This document shows positions 23,549 through 30,511 of a stretch of 36,560 nt of DNA, in pieces. Where the stretch lies: positions 1 through 36,560 of IMG/VR virus record IMGVR_UViG_3300046048_001028; one strand, 5' to 3'. This DNA is from a virus. Made by a program: the position numbers and the translations under genes. The notes under the pieces were generated by a model. It was not told the origin of the DNA. It ran no database searches and was given only the letters and a program-made list of their open reading frames with translations. Numbering within the stretch: the first letter of the stretch is position 1; each line of letters begins with the position of its first letter.

Positions 23549-24569
23549 GGTCGTAAAGTTCGTGCTCGCCGGAACGGTTTGGATCGAGGACATCCACCAT
23601 GTCGTTATAGACTTCGGTTGCCGTTCGCTGGTTGCGGCGGTATTTGCGTGCGATGGCCGTGACCGAATCCGGGTCCTGGTCACTGCTCTGGATTTCCCGG
23701 TACATTTGGTAGTTGCGCTTCAACTCCGCCAGACTGGCCAGGCTGGGAATCTTCATGCGCGTCCCGCCGTACACGGCGATAAGCTTTTTGGTGTTTTCGT
23801 AGCCGATCAGATCAATTAGGTCGGGCAGGATGGTGTAAGCATAGGCCGCCCGCAAGAGGTCCTGCTCGGTAAAGGGAAAGTAGGCCAGGTCATAGAAGGC
23901 GTTCCGCAACGCCTGCAAGGCCCAGTTGTAGAAGAATTTCGTGTGGTCCTCGGCGATGCCAAAAGCGTAGGATGCGGAGCGGATGGCCGCCTGCCGGTTG
24001 TGGTCATCGGCCACAATGCAGTCAATCAGGAACCGCAGCGCGCCGATTTCCTGCGGATCACCCCACCGGCAGGTGATGCCCCGCAGTCTGGACCGAGCCT
24101 CCGCCGCCGCGTCATGCTTGTTGACGGCGTGGTCCTCGACTCCGTGAAACTTCTCCAGGTCGTCACCCGTGACATGAAATTTCTTCCGGTATTGGCTGAC
24201 CTTGCTCAGTTCACTGCGAAAGGCGTTTTTGGCGCATTTGGAAAACCAGGAAAACAGCCGGCCTTTCTTGGGCGACCAGCGCAGCAGCCATTTGACGACC
24301 TTTTCCTGGGCGGCGGCAACCAGGATGGGCAGGTCCACCATGTAGTGAAATTCCTCGTACTGGGCGAGCCGCTCGAACATGGCCGTGGACCCTTCAATGA
24401 TCTGGCCCAGGACATCCATCGCCTCCTTGTGGCGCTTGGCGGCGTTAAGCTGCTTCCACTTGACCGCCAGCGGCGTCAGTTGCGCGCTGGGAAAAATGTG
24501 CTCGCCCGGCGGTGTCGTTGGTGCGGCGACGGGCTTTGCATTCGACTTTTTGCCTCGGCGGGGCGTCAT
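23526..24569 (-). CDS. Late sigma factor-like protein (gp55-like) with Mor-like C-terminal domain
   Basis: A 347-residue protein. Residues about 80-130 resemble sigma region 2 of T4 gp55-type late sigma factors (LLRWSPKKGRLFSWFSKCAK, then NAFRSELSK). Residues about 250-330 resemble the Mor transcription activator family: LIDLIGYENTKKLIAVYGG, TRMKIPSLASLAELKRN, then IARKYRRNQRTATEVYNDM with a helix-turn-helix. T4 gp55 is only 185 residues and lacks such a domain. I infer a phage sigma factor that carries its own DNA-binding module. It follows 24575-25189 by 5 bases and overlaps the second sigma-like gene. Confidence 0.65.
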   Translation of the reverse strand: MTPRRGKKSNAKPVAAPTTPPGEHIFPSAQLTPLAVKWKQLNAAKRHKEAMDVLGQIIEGSTAMFERLAQYEEFHYMVDLPILVAAAQEKVVKWLLRWSPKKGRLFSWFSKCAKNAFRSELSKVSQYRKKFHVTGDDLEKFHGVEDHAVNKHDAAAEARSRLRGITCRWGDPQEIGALRFLIDCIVADDHNRQAAIRSASYAFGIAEDHTKFFYNWALQALRNAFYDLAYFPFTEQDLLRAAYAYTILPDLIDLIGYENTKKLIAVYGGTRMKIPSLASLAELKRNYQMYREIQSSDQDPDSVTAIARKYRRNQRTATEVYNDMVDVLDPNRSGEHELYDHDNEPNP

Positions 24570-24574
24570 CGGCG

Positions 24575-25189
24575 CTACGCAGCCCCAGGCACGACCTGAG
24601 ACAGCTTTTTGTACCGTTGGGAGACTTTTTCCAGAGGTTTCAAAGCTTCCTCTACTACTCCAGGCGTCTTGTCGTGGCGCTCGATAAGCTCGTAGGCGTT
24701 GGCTAAAAGGGCGAAGACAGCGATGGCTACATCGGTCGGACGTTTTTCCAGCCGTTGCGTCGCTGGGCCGGGCGCGGTATCCACTTCCGTCTTGGGTTGT
24801 GGACTCGCTGCTTTCCCGCGCGGACGAACGCGCGGCGTTGCGGCTAGAACCTGCGCGGCCACGGCTCCCTTGGCTTTGGGCTTGGGCTTGGCCTGGCCGT
24901 CGCTTGCTTTTGGTTTCGGTTCGCTCTTTTCTGAACCCTGCGGGACAATCTTGGCCAGCACCGCCGCTTGCTGGATGATGTCCTGCGTGCCCATGTGGCG
25001 AATGTCCCTTCCCGCTTCATGCAACGTATTAGTCGTGCGTATAACCAACGACGGGAATGGAGCCAGCGTGCCGTTGGGCTTTTGGACCATTTCCGTTTCG
25101 CCTCCGGCCTTGGCCAGGGCGGGTTCTCGCGCGATGATGGTTGCTATTCTCTGGTAGCAAACGAACGATGGGTCAGTTTTTAAGGGCAT
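24575..25189 (-). CDS. Hypothetical protein with a basic disordered middle, 204 aa
   Basis: A 204-residue protein. Residues 1-85 look folded (VCYQRIATIIAREPALAKAG ... VIRTTNTLHEAGRDIRHMG). The middle (about 90-150) is Lys, Pro and Ala-rich and likely disordered (KPKASDGQAKPKPKAKG). The end is helical (VAIAVFALLANAYELIERHD, ALKPLEKVSQRYKKLSQ). No family recognised. It precedes the two sigma-like genes by 5 bases and might work with them, but nothing in it proves that. A -10-like TATAAT and a hairpin lie upstream. Confidence 0.6.
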   Translation of the reverse strand: MPLKTDPSFVCYQRIATIIAREPALAKAGGETEMVQKPNGTLAPFPSLVIRTTNTLHEAGRDIRHMGTQDIIQQAAVLAKIVPQGSEKSEPKPKASDGQAKPKPKAKGAVAAQVLAATPRVRPRGKAASPQPKTEVDTAPGPATQRLEKRPTDVAIAVFALLANAYELIERHDKTPGVVEEALKPLEKVSQRYKKLSQVVPGAA

Positions 25190-25213
25190 ACTCGTAATCC
25201 ATTACAATGAACG

Positions 25214-25244
25214 AGCGCGATTGTGGATTTCAACCCATCGCGCT
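25214..25244. promoter_or_regulatory. 8-bp inverted repeat in the leader of the sigma operon
   Basis: AGCGCGAT at 25214-25221 pairs perfectly with ATCGCGCT at 25237-25244 (15-base loop). It lies between a TATAAT sequence and the start at 25189 on the minus strand. It could be an operator, a leader hairpin or the end of the upstream transcript; it has no T tract. Confidence 0.4.
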
Positions 25245-25253
25245 GTCCATCAA

Positions 25254-25259
25254 ATTATA
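25254..25259 (-). promoter_or_regulatory. Possible -10 promoter element (TATAAT)
   Basis: The minus strand reads GTGAGTATAATTTG just after the stop of 25261-25797, in one of the few real gaps of this run (71 bases). TATAAT is a perfect -10 hexamer; no good -35 is seen 17 bases upstream. It could drive the gene at 25189 and the two sigma-like genes after it. Confidence 0.35.
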
Positions 25260-25260
25260 C

Positions 25261-25797
25261 TCACACAGTTTCCACAACTTGTTCACGATCCGCCGATTCA
25301 ACGGGCGTTTCTTCCTGGGAAATGGTTTCGAGTTGGCCACTGACCGACTCAGTGACGAAGTGAAACATTTCGCACAAGGAATCGTAGCAAAAGCTGGCTT
25401 CTTTGAACCGCTTGACCGTGCCTGAATACTCCACCACGTCGGGTTTGCGAGCCTTGCATTTGGCCACACCATCCTCCGATTCAATCTGCAAACGGGACAG
25501 GCCCCGGTGCAAAAGGGCCAGGGCCTGTTTCTCGTTGCCGGACTGCCAGGTATAAGCATCCACGATGATGATGGCGTCCACTTGGGAATAAAGGCGCTCC
25601 GCCGCCCCAATGCGCTTGGTGACCACCGGCTCACCTTTGCACTCCTGCAATTCACCCTCCTTGTTGGTGCGCATCCGCAGGCAGCAGCCGATTTTGATGG
25701 AGTTCTGGCTGATGGCCGCAAACTCCGGGTATTGTTCGGGGTCCAGCATCGCCGTCAATGCCTTCACCACTCCGTCATCGGGAATGTATTCAGTCAT
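25261..25797 (-). CDS. Phage metallopeptidase-like protein lacking HExxH
   Basis: A 178-residue protein. Residues 60-132 follow the plan of the putative phage metallopeptidase family: a VDAIIIVDAYTW strand, then QALALLHRGLSRLQIESEDG where family members have 'aLldHElcH', and KARKPDVVEYSGTVKRF where they have 'rkhDveeF--vv-r-g'. The catalytic HELxH is replaced by RGLSR (98-102), so zinc peptidase activity is unlikely. Extra cysteines lie at 38, 39 and 53. It overlaps the RecA gene by ATGA. A dead family member might act as a binding protein; this is inference from memory of the family, not a search. Confidence 0.6.
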   Translation of the reverse strand: MTEYIPDDGVVKALTAMLDPEQYPEFAAISQNSIKIGCCLRMRTNKEGELQECKGEPVVTKRIGAAERLYSQVDAIIIVDAYTWQSGNEKQALALLHRGLSRLQIESEDGVAKCKARKPDVVEYSGTVKRFKEASFCYDSLCEMFHFVTESVSGQLETISQEETPVESADREQVVETV

Positions 25798-27116
25798 AAT
25801 TCTTCTTCCGGTTCGTAGTCGTCTTCGTCCATGCCCTCCGTCAGGCCGCCACTGTCATCGCGGAAGCAGCGGTCCAAAGCGTAGCGCCACAACGCATCCA
25901 AATCCTCGCGGTGATCGGCGTAAAATTGCAACCATTCTCCGCGATGTTCGATGCGGGGGTCGCCGCGAAAGCGGACCTCCTCGTCTTCATCGTCGAGCTT
26001 CTTACGCCCGGTTTTGAAGGTTTTGAGTTCCACCCCGGCCTGCTTGAACCGGAAGCGGATGCCGTCATCCTCGATCTTGGCGCACTTGAGGAACAGGAGA
26101 GTCTCCAGGAGCGAAAACTCATTGTTGAATCCGCCGTTTTTCTCCCGAAACAGCAGGACCATGCGCCCGTCCCGCATCGGTTTCTTGATCCGATTCTTGG
26201 TCGTCGTGAACCCGACCATGAAACCGTCCGGGAATACGGAGCCAGGGAATTTGTACCGGGTGCTGAGCCGGTACATGAAAATCCGGTGGGTGCTGAAATA
26301 CTTGAGCGCCTTGCCGCCATAGCTCACGTAGTCATCGTCCATCGGCACCAGGCTGCGGGGCCGGCCTGTGAATGAACTCTGCTTGGCGAAGTTATCGCTA
26401 ACCTGGTTGGTGCAGATTACGCAGGCTTCGACTTCACTCGCCTTGAGCCGGCGCGTCAAAACCCGGAATCCGGCTTTGATCGCCGCCGGCGTGCGCGGGT
26501 AATCGTCCTTCGACCAGTCCATTTCCAGTTCGGCGCGGGTACTGGTCGAAGCCACGGTGTCCACCACGCAGATGACGAACTGCTTGCGGCCCGTGCGCTT
26601 TTGCCGGCGCACGGCGGTATCCAGCGTGGCTTCGATGGTCTTGAACACGTTGTCAATGGTGTCAAAGCGGGAAATCGCTGCGTAGAGCCGCTTGCCATCC
26701 ACGTAGATTTTGTTGTCCTCGTCGAGGCTCTGCTCGTTGTCAATGTAGCAAACGCCCACGTCGAAGGTGTCGGGGTCAAGCTTCTCAAAAGTCTTGACCA
26801 TCGTCTCCGGGTCAGTGCGGACCTGGTAGATGTTTTTCTGGGTAGCCTGATAGGCCGCCCGCAGTACCAGGTTGGTTTTCCCGCAGGATTCCAGCCCATA
26901 GATTTCGACGATCCGCCCCATCGGAAAACCGCCGGTTAGATCGTCGAAGGGGGCCAGGCCAGTCATCAAAACATGGCTGACCGCGCTGGGAATCCGCTCC
27001 GTCGAGAGCATGACCTCGTACACGCCCGCTGGCCCGCCTTTTTTGCGGGGCTGGCGGGCGAGAATGCAGCGGTACATCTCGACCGTCAAATCGTCGTCTT
27101 GGGCTTTTTTCTTCAT
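25794..27116 (-). CDS. RecA/UvsX-family recombinase
   Basis: A 440-residue strand-exchange ATPase. Walker A is GLESCGKT (74-81), E128 follows in YIDNEQ, Walker B is VICVVDTVAS (181-190), the L2 side shows CTNQVSDN (235-242) and GGKALKYFSTHRIF (267-280) matches RecA's GGNALKFYASVRL. The C terminus is extended and acidic (DEDDYEPEEEL), as in UvsX, which may tune DNA access. It forms filaments on ssDNA for recombination-dependent replication, together with the SSB (upstream, ATGA overlap) and UvsY-like protein. Confidence 0.92.
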   Translation of the reverse strand: MKKKAQDDDLTVEMYRCILARQPRKKGGPAGVYEVMLSTERIPSAVSHVLMTGLAPFDDLTGGFPMGRIVEIYGLESCGKTNLVLRAAYQATQKNIYQVRTDPETMVKTFEKLDPDTFDVGVCYIDNEQSLDEDNKIYVDGKRLYAAISRFDTIDNVFKTIEATLDTAVRRQKRTGRKQFVICVVDTVASTSTRAELEMDWSKDDYPRTPAAIKAGFRVLTRRLKASEVEACVICTNQVSDNFAKQSSFTGRPRSLVPMDDDYVSYGGKALKYFSTHRIFMYRLSTRYKFPGSVFPDGFMVGFTTTKNRIKKPMRDGRMVLLFREKNGGFNNEFSLLETLLFLKCAKIEDDGIRFRFKQAGVELKTFKTGRKKLDDEDEEVRFRGDPRIEHRGEWLQFYADHREDLDALWRYALDRCFRDDSGGLTEGMDEDDYEPEEEL

Positions 27117-28756
27117 TCAGGCCCCCTTTGGCTGATCTTGTTGAGCAAAGCCGTGCCAGGCTTCCGAGCCGGCGGCGGCGGCACCGGCGAACCAGTCCTG
27201 GCCGGGCGATTGGTTGTCGGCGGCACGACCGAGGACGGGCCGGCGGCTGGGCGACGGGTTTGCGGTGGACGAGCGGGCGGGGTAACAGCGGGCGGCGGGT
27301 CTTCCTGGGCCGGGGGATCGTCGTAGGGAATGTCATCCTCTGCCGCCGGCGGGGCCGAGTCCTTTTCTTCGGGCGGCACTTCATCACCGCTTTCATCGTC
27401 AATCCTGCCGCCCTCGCGGCGCGGCGAACGGCCCGTCCGAGCGGTCCTTTCCTCACGCTCCTCGGCTGCCGGTTTTGCGTCAGTTTCGGCTTCACCTTCG
27501 GGCGCGCCTTCGGGTTCTTCCTCGCCGCCAGTCTGGTCCTCTGGCTCTGGCTCGCGCCGGGTGCGCGGCGGCGCGGCGGGCGCGGCTGGCCGACGACGGT
27601 CTTCCGGGGCAGACCTGCGATCCTCTGGCTCCGCCCGACGGTCTTCTGGCTCCGCCCGACGCCGCTCGGTGGGCCTTTCATCTCCCTGGTCCTCGGTTTC
27701 CCGGCGCTGCCGGCGAGGTTCCTCGTCGTCATAGCTGCGGCGGGCGCGGGGTTCCTCAGAAGGCCGGCTTCGGCCACGGCTTCCGCCCCGGTCTTGGTCC
27801 CGGTCTTGATCCCGGCCACGGTCCCGGCCACGGTCCCGGTCTTCATCCTCGTCAAAGCTCCGGCCTCGGCCTCGACTTCGGCGATCATCGGACTCGTCCC
27901 GGCCACGGCTGCTGCGCCCGCCTCTCCGGTCGTCATCCTCATCGTCACGACCACGACCACGCCGTTCTTTCTCCTCGCGCGCGGCAAAGTCATCCTCCAC
28001 GTCCCTGGCGTCTTCGCCTTCCTCCAGGCGCTCGATGGCCTCCCAGATGTCCTGGACGAAATGGTTGAGCGCCGCCTCGTTGGGGATGTTTTGCTTGGGC
28101 AGCTTGTAGCGCCCCTCCAGGATTTTGATGCACTCCTCCAGGTAGCCTTCGTCATCGGTGCTGATGATCGGCTCCGGGTCCATCTTGTCCAGGCGGGTGG
28201 TCCGGCCTTTGCGGACGATGAAATCGTTGCCATCGAGGTAATCCAGGACGCTCCAGGGCCGCTTTTTGGTCACGCCGTTGCGGAAAAAGCCCACCAGTTC
28301 CTGGAAGGTGCTCCGGTAGTGCTCGAAGATGTAGGGATTGAGAACTTCATCCATCGGTTCGGGCTGCTCGCGCACGCGCTCCATGACGGAGCAGAACGTC
28401 AGCCATTGCGGGGTAACCTGAACGCGCCAGGCGAAGTCGCTCACTTCCTTGGAGTGATGGCCTTCCAGTTCCTCCAGTGTGGCGCAGACGGGGCACTCGA
28501 TCTTGGGATTGCCGCCCATGATCTCGTCTGTTCCACGTAAACACAAGATCGGACGCTTGTAGAGCCAGTGCTTGGCAACGCAGGCGAAGAAGTTGCCCTC
28601 GGCGGTCAACCGGGCCGGCAAGAAGCGGACCCGCCAGGCTTCTCCCTTTTTCAGGCGCACCACGCGCCGGGTGCTGCGCCCGGTTTCGGCCCGGCGATTT
28701 TCCCGCTCCACATTTTTGAATAGGGCATCCGATGGGGGTTGTAGATATTTACTCAT
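27113..28756 (-). CDS. gp32-like single-stranded DNA-binding protein with very long charged tail
   Basis: A 547-residue SSB. The core (about 30-245) has the gp32 layout with a zinc site H63, C72, C88, C91 (HWLYKRPILC ... CPVC); T4 gp32 uses His64, Cys77, Cys87 and Cys90. The N terminus (SDALFKNVERENRRAE) recalls the basic cooperativity segment. From about residue 249 to the end the protein is a mixed-charge Arg/Asp/Glu tail (EEKERRGRGRDDEDDD, then RDxx repeats) followed by Pro/Glu-rich sequence. T4 gp32 is 301 residues with a short acidic tail, so this tail of about 300 residues is exceptional. It would coat ssDNA and recruit replication proteins. It follows the UvsY-like gene by 38 bases. 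Confidence 0.85.
   Translation of the reverse strand: MSKYLQPPSDALFKNVERENRRAETGRSTRRVVRLKKGEAWRVRFLPARLTAEGNFFACVAKHWLYKRPILCLRGTDEIMGGNPKIECPVCATLEELEGHHSKEVSDFAWRVQVTPQWLTFCSVMERVREQPEPMDEVLNPYIFEHYRSTFQELVGFFRNGVTKKRPWSVLDYLDGNDFIVRKGRTTRLDKMDPEPIISTDDEGYLEECIKILEGRYKLPKQNIPNEAALNHFVQDIWEAIERLEEGEDARDVEDDFAAREEKERRGRGRDDEDDDRRGGRSSRGRDESDDRRSRGRGRSFDEDEDRDRGRDRGRDQDRDQDRGGSRGRSRPSEEPRARRSYDDEEPRRQRRETEDQGDERPTERRRAEPEDRRAEPEDRRSAPEDRRRPAAPAAPPRTRREPEPEDQTGGEEEPEGAPEGEAETDAKPAAEEREERTARTGRSPRREGGRIDDESGDEVPPEEKDSAPPAAEDDIPYDDPPAQEDPPPAVTPPARPPQTRRPAAGPSSVVPPTTNRPARTGSPVPPPPARKPGTALLNKISQRGPE
27620..27661. repeat. 21-bp tandem repeat in the SSB tail
   Basis: CTCTGGCTCCGCCCGACG (27623) recurs with one change 21 bases later (27644). 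On the minus strand it encodes repeated RAEPEDR units. Confidence 0.7.
27789..27848. repeat. Five 12-bp tandem repeats in the SSB tail
   Basis: Five units of 12 bases (variants of CGGTCTTGGTCC and CGGCCACGGTCC) follow without gaps. On the minus strand they encode RDRG/RDQD tetrapeptides. Slippage in such arrays could change tail length. Confidence 0.75.
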
Positions 28757-28794
28757 GTCGTCAATGGTTATGTTTACTATTTTTGGTTGGGTGG

Positions 28795-29271
28795 TCAGTC
28801 GTCGTCGCTGTCCGCAATCCCCTTCCGCCGTGTGGCCTCGGAGGAGCGGACCAAATCCAGTTTGGCTTGCAGGGAGGAAATTAGGTTGGAAAGGCGCACC
28901 GAAAGCGCCGCGTAAAGGGCGTGGTAATCCACGGCTTTTTGGACCTCATCGTCGCAGTTGACCGCGTGTTCGAGGGCCGTTTCAGTCATTTTCACGCCCC
29001 AGCCTTTTTCGGTGAACTCGCCCTCCCGCAGCCGCTTGTAGGCTTCGGCCATCTTGCGCTTGATCGCGTGTTTCCACTGGAACCTGGCCCGGATGCACTC
29101 CTCCAAGCGCGCGTTGGTCCACTCGATGTGAACCGGCAGCGCCTGGCAGGCAAAGCGGATGTCCAGATAATCCTGCTCGAACACCTGGTCCAGATTCAGG
29201 CTCTCCCCGTCGCCCATGTCCAGAATGCCGAGCTTGGGCAACTCAAATGGTAATGAATCGTTCTTGCTCAT
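28795..29271 (-). CDS. Probable UvsY-like recombination mediator
   Basis: A 158-residue mostly helical protein. Its layout resembles T4 UvsY (137 aa): a helix with WTNARLEECIRARFQWKHAI, basic KRKMAEAYKRL, then G-linked KMTETALEHAVNCDDEVQKA (residues 94-113) and a final long helix (LSNLISSLQAKLDLVRSSEA). The 'M-TE-al---v--d-ev' piece matches a conserved UvsY feature as I recall it. UvsY loads UvsX onto SSB-coated DNA; its place just upstream of SSB and RecA strongly supports the call. The start at 29271 (ATGA overlap with the upstream stop) is preferred over 29397. Confidence 0.6.
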   Translation of the reverse strand: MSKNDSLPFELPKLGILDMGDGESLNLDQVFEQDYLDIRFACQALPVHIEWTNARLEECIRARFQWKHAIKRKMAEAYKRLREGEFTEKGWGVKMTETALEHAVNCDDEVQKAVDYHALYAALSVRLSNLISSLQAKLDLVRSSEATRRKGIADSDDD

Positions 29272-30509
29272 GTCGCACTCTTGAAAGAACCAAGTGCGAC
29301 GCCTCGCGACTCCACCATATCGAGCTTGGCGGTCACCGCGTCCACGGTAACGCTGGCCAAGACCTGGCAAGTTTCCTGGGAAGACCCCAGCGGACACTTT
29401 AATTCGGGAAAGCAGCCGTAGGCGTAGCAGGGGCTGAAACCGCAGGCTTCGTGCTCCCAGATGGCCAGGTCCATGTAATCCTTGTCGTAGCCGATCCGGG
29501 TGCCCGGATGGTGGGTGCCCCAGACCGAAATGGCCGGCACCCGCAGGGCCTGGGCCATGTAAAGCGGGCCGGTATCCAGGGTTACAACGGCGTTGGCCTT
29601 GGCGATCAGGGCAAGGGTGAATCGCAGGTTCGTTCCACCCAGGACGTTGATGACGCCTTCGCTGACGTTGCCCAGTTCCGCGTTGAACTGGCCCACTGAC
29701 ATGCCCATCGTCGGCATTCGCTCGTGGAGCAAACCGACCACCACGACAGGCCGCCGGTCAGCCAATTCCTTGATGATGGGCAACCAATCCGCGTACTTCA
29801 TGCAGCGCAGGCTGGCCGCCGCCAGCGGCGCGACCACGTAGTAGCCAGTGCGCCGCAAATCCACCTTTTTCTGCATCCAGACCATGTAGTAGAACTGGTC
29901 CAGATTTTTGTCATCTTCGGGCTGAATCCAGGCCGTGGGCCGCTTGAATTGAACATCAATCTGCGCCGGATCAAAGCCCAGTTGCCGGTAAAGGGCATCG
30001 TACACGTTCAACTGGTCCGGCTCCTCGTTACACTCGGTTACCGTGCCCAGCATCCAGTGGAAATCGTAGTGCTGGAGGTCATCGTAATGCAGTGGCCCGG
30101 CCAGTGTGGATTTGCTGCTCAGCCACGGGCAGCCTGTGAGAATCGCGCCCCGGTCAGCCAGCGAGTAACTATCAATGTTCACTGACGACCCGGTGACGTG
30201 TTGGAAGAAACGGAGCGGGCCGGTCAGGAACAACAGGTCGCCGATTCCCCGGTCGCGCATTCGCTCCAGAAGCACATTGGCGTTGGACAAATTGACCCCG
30301 GAGCGCAGCGGGCGGTAAAGGCCCGACCCTTCCAGTTCCGAGACCGATTCCACGTACTGGGTCAGCTTGGCCAGGTGGAGGCTGTTGAGGAGGTAGCGCC
30401 GGCGGGGATTGAGCAACCACGTTTCGTCATCGGTGCGTTGCCACATGACCGGCTCCTTGAACCGGACGATGTTCCAGGAATGGTGGATCGGTAGGCGGTC
30501 GGGGAGCAT
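29268..30509 (-). CDS. Heptosyltransferase-like glycosyltransferase (GT9-like)
   Basis: A 413-residue protein. Its C-terminal half has the GT-B pattern of ADP-heptose transferases: RRPVVVVGLLHER, VINVLGGTNLRFTLALIAKA, then VVTLDTGPLYMAQALRVPAI and SVWGTHHPGTRIGYD. The N-terminal half includes RGIGDLLFLTGPLRF, close to the 'g-iGD-l-atp---' start of the family. A Cys-rich end (CGFSPCYAYGCFPELKC) could bind a metal or form disulfides. The sugar and acceptor are unknown. It sits with a two-domain glycosyltransferase upstream. Confidence 0.72.
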   Translation of the reverse strand: MLPDRLPIHHSWNIVRFKEPVMWQRTDDETWLLNPRRRYLLNSLHLAKLTQYVESVSELEGSGLYRPLRSGVNLSNANVLLERMRDRGIGDLLFLTGPLRFFQHVTGSSVNIDSYSLADRGAILTGCPWLSSKSTLAGPLHYDDLQHYDFHWMLGTVTECNEEPDQLNVYDALYRQLGFDPAQIDVQFKRPTAWIQPEDDKNLDQFYYMVWMQKKVDLRRTGYYVVAPLAAASLRCMKYADWLPIIKELADRRPVVVVGLLHERMPTMGMSVGQFNAELGNVSEGVINVLGGTNLRFTLALIAKANAVVTLDTGPLYMAQALRVPAISVWGTHHPGTRIGYDKDYMDLAIWEHEACGFSPCYAYGCFPELKCPLGSSQETCQVLASVTVDAVTAKLDMVESRGVALGSFKSAT

Positions 30510-30511
30510 GG

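Noticed and set aside
23549-23683. N-terminal extension of the second sigma-like gene
   Set aside because: It would overlap the upstream sigma gene for 158 bases with Ser/Thr-rich sequence; the ATG at 23548 gives a normal short overlap.
26812-28233. 473-residue minus-strand frame across SSB and RecA
   Set aside because: It is an out-of-frame reading of the SSB repeat tail, made of Arg/Thr/Pro-rich low-complexity sequence; the SSB and RecA frames have conserved motifs.
27128-28540. 470-residue plus-strand frame with hydrophobic stretches
   Set aside because: It lies opposite the SSB and its length is due to the repeat composition; no signal peptide or family pattern.
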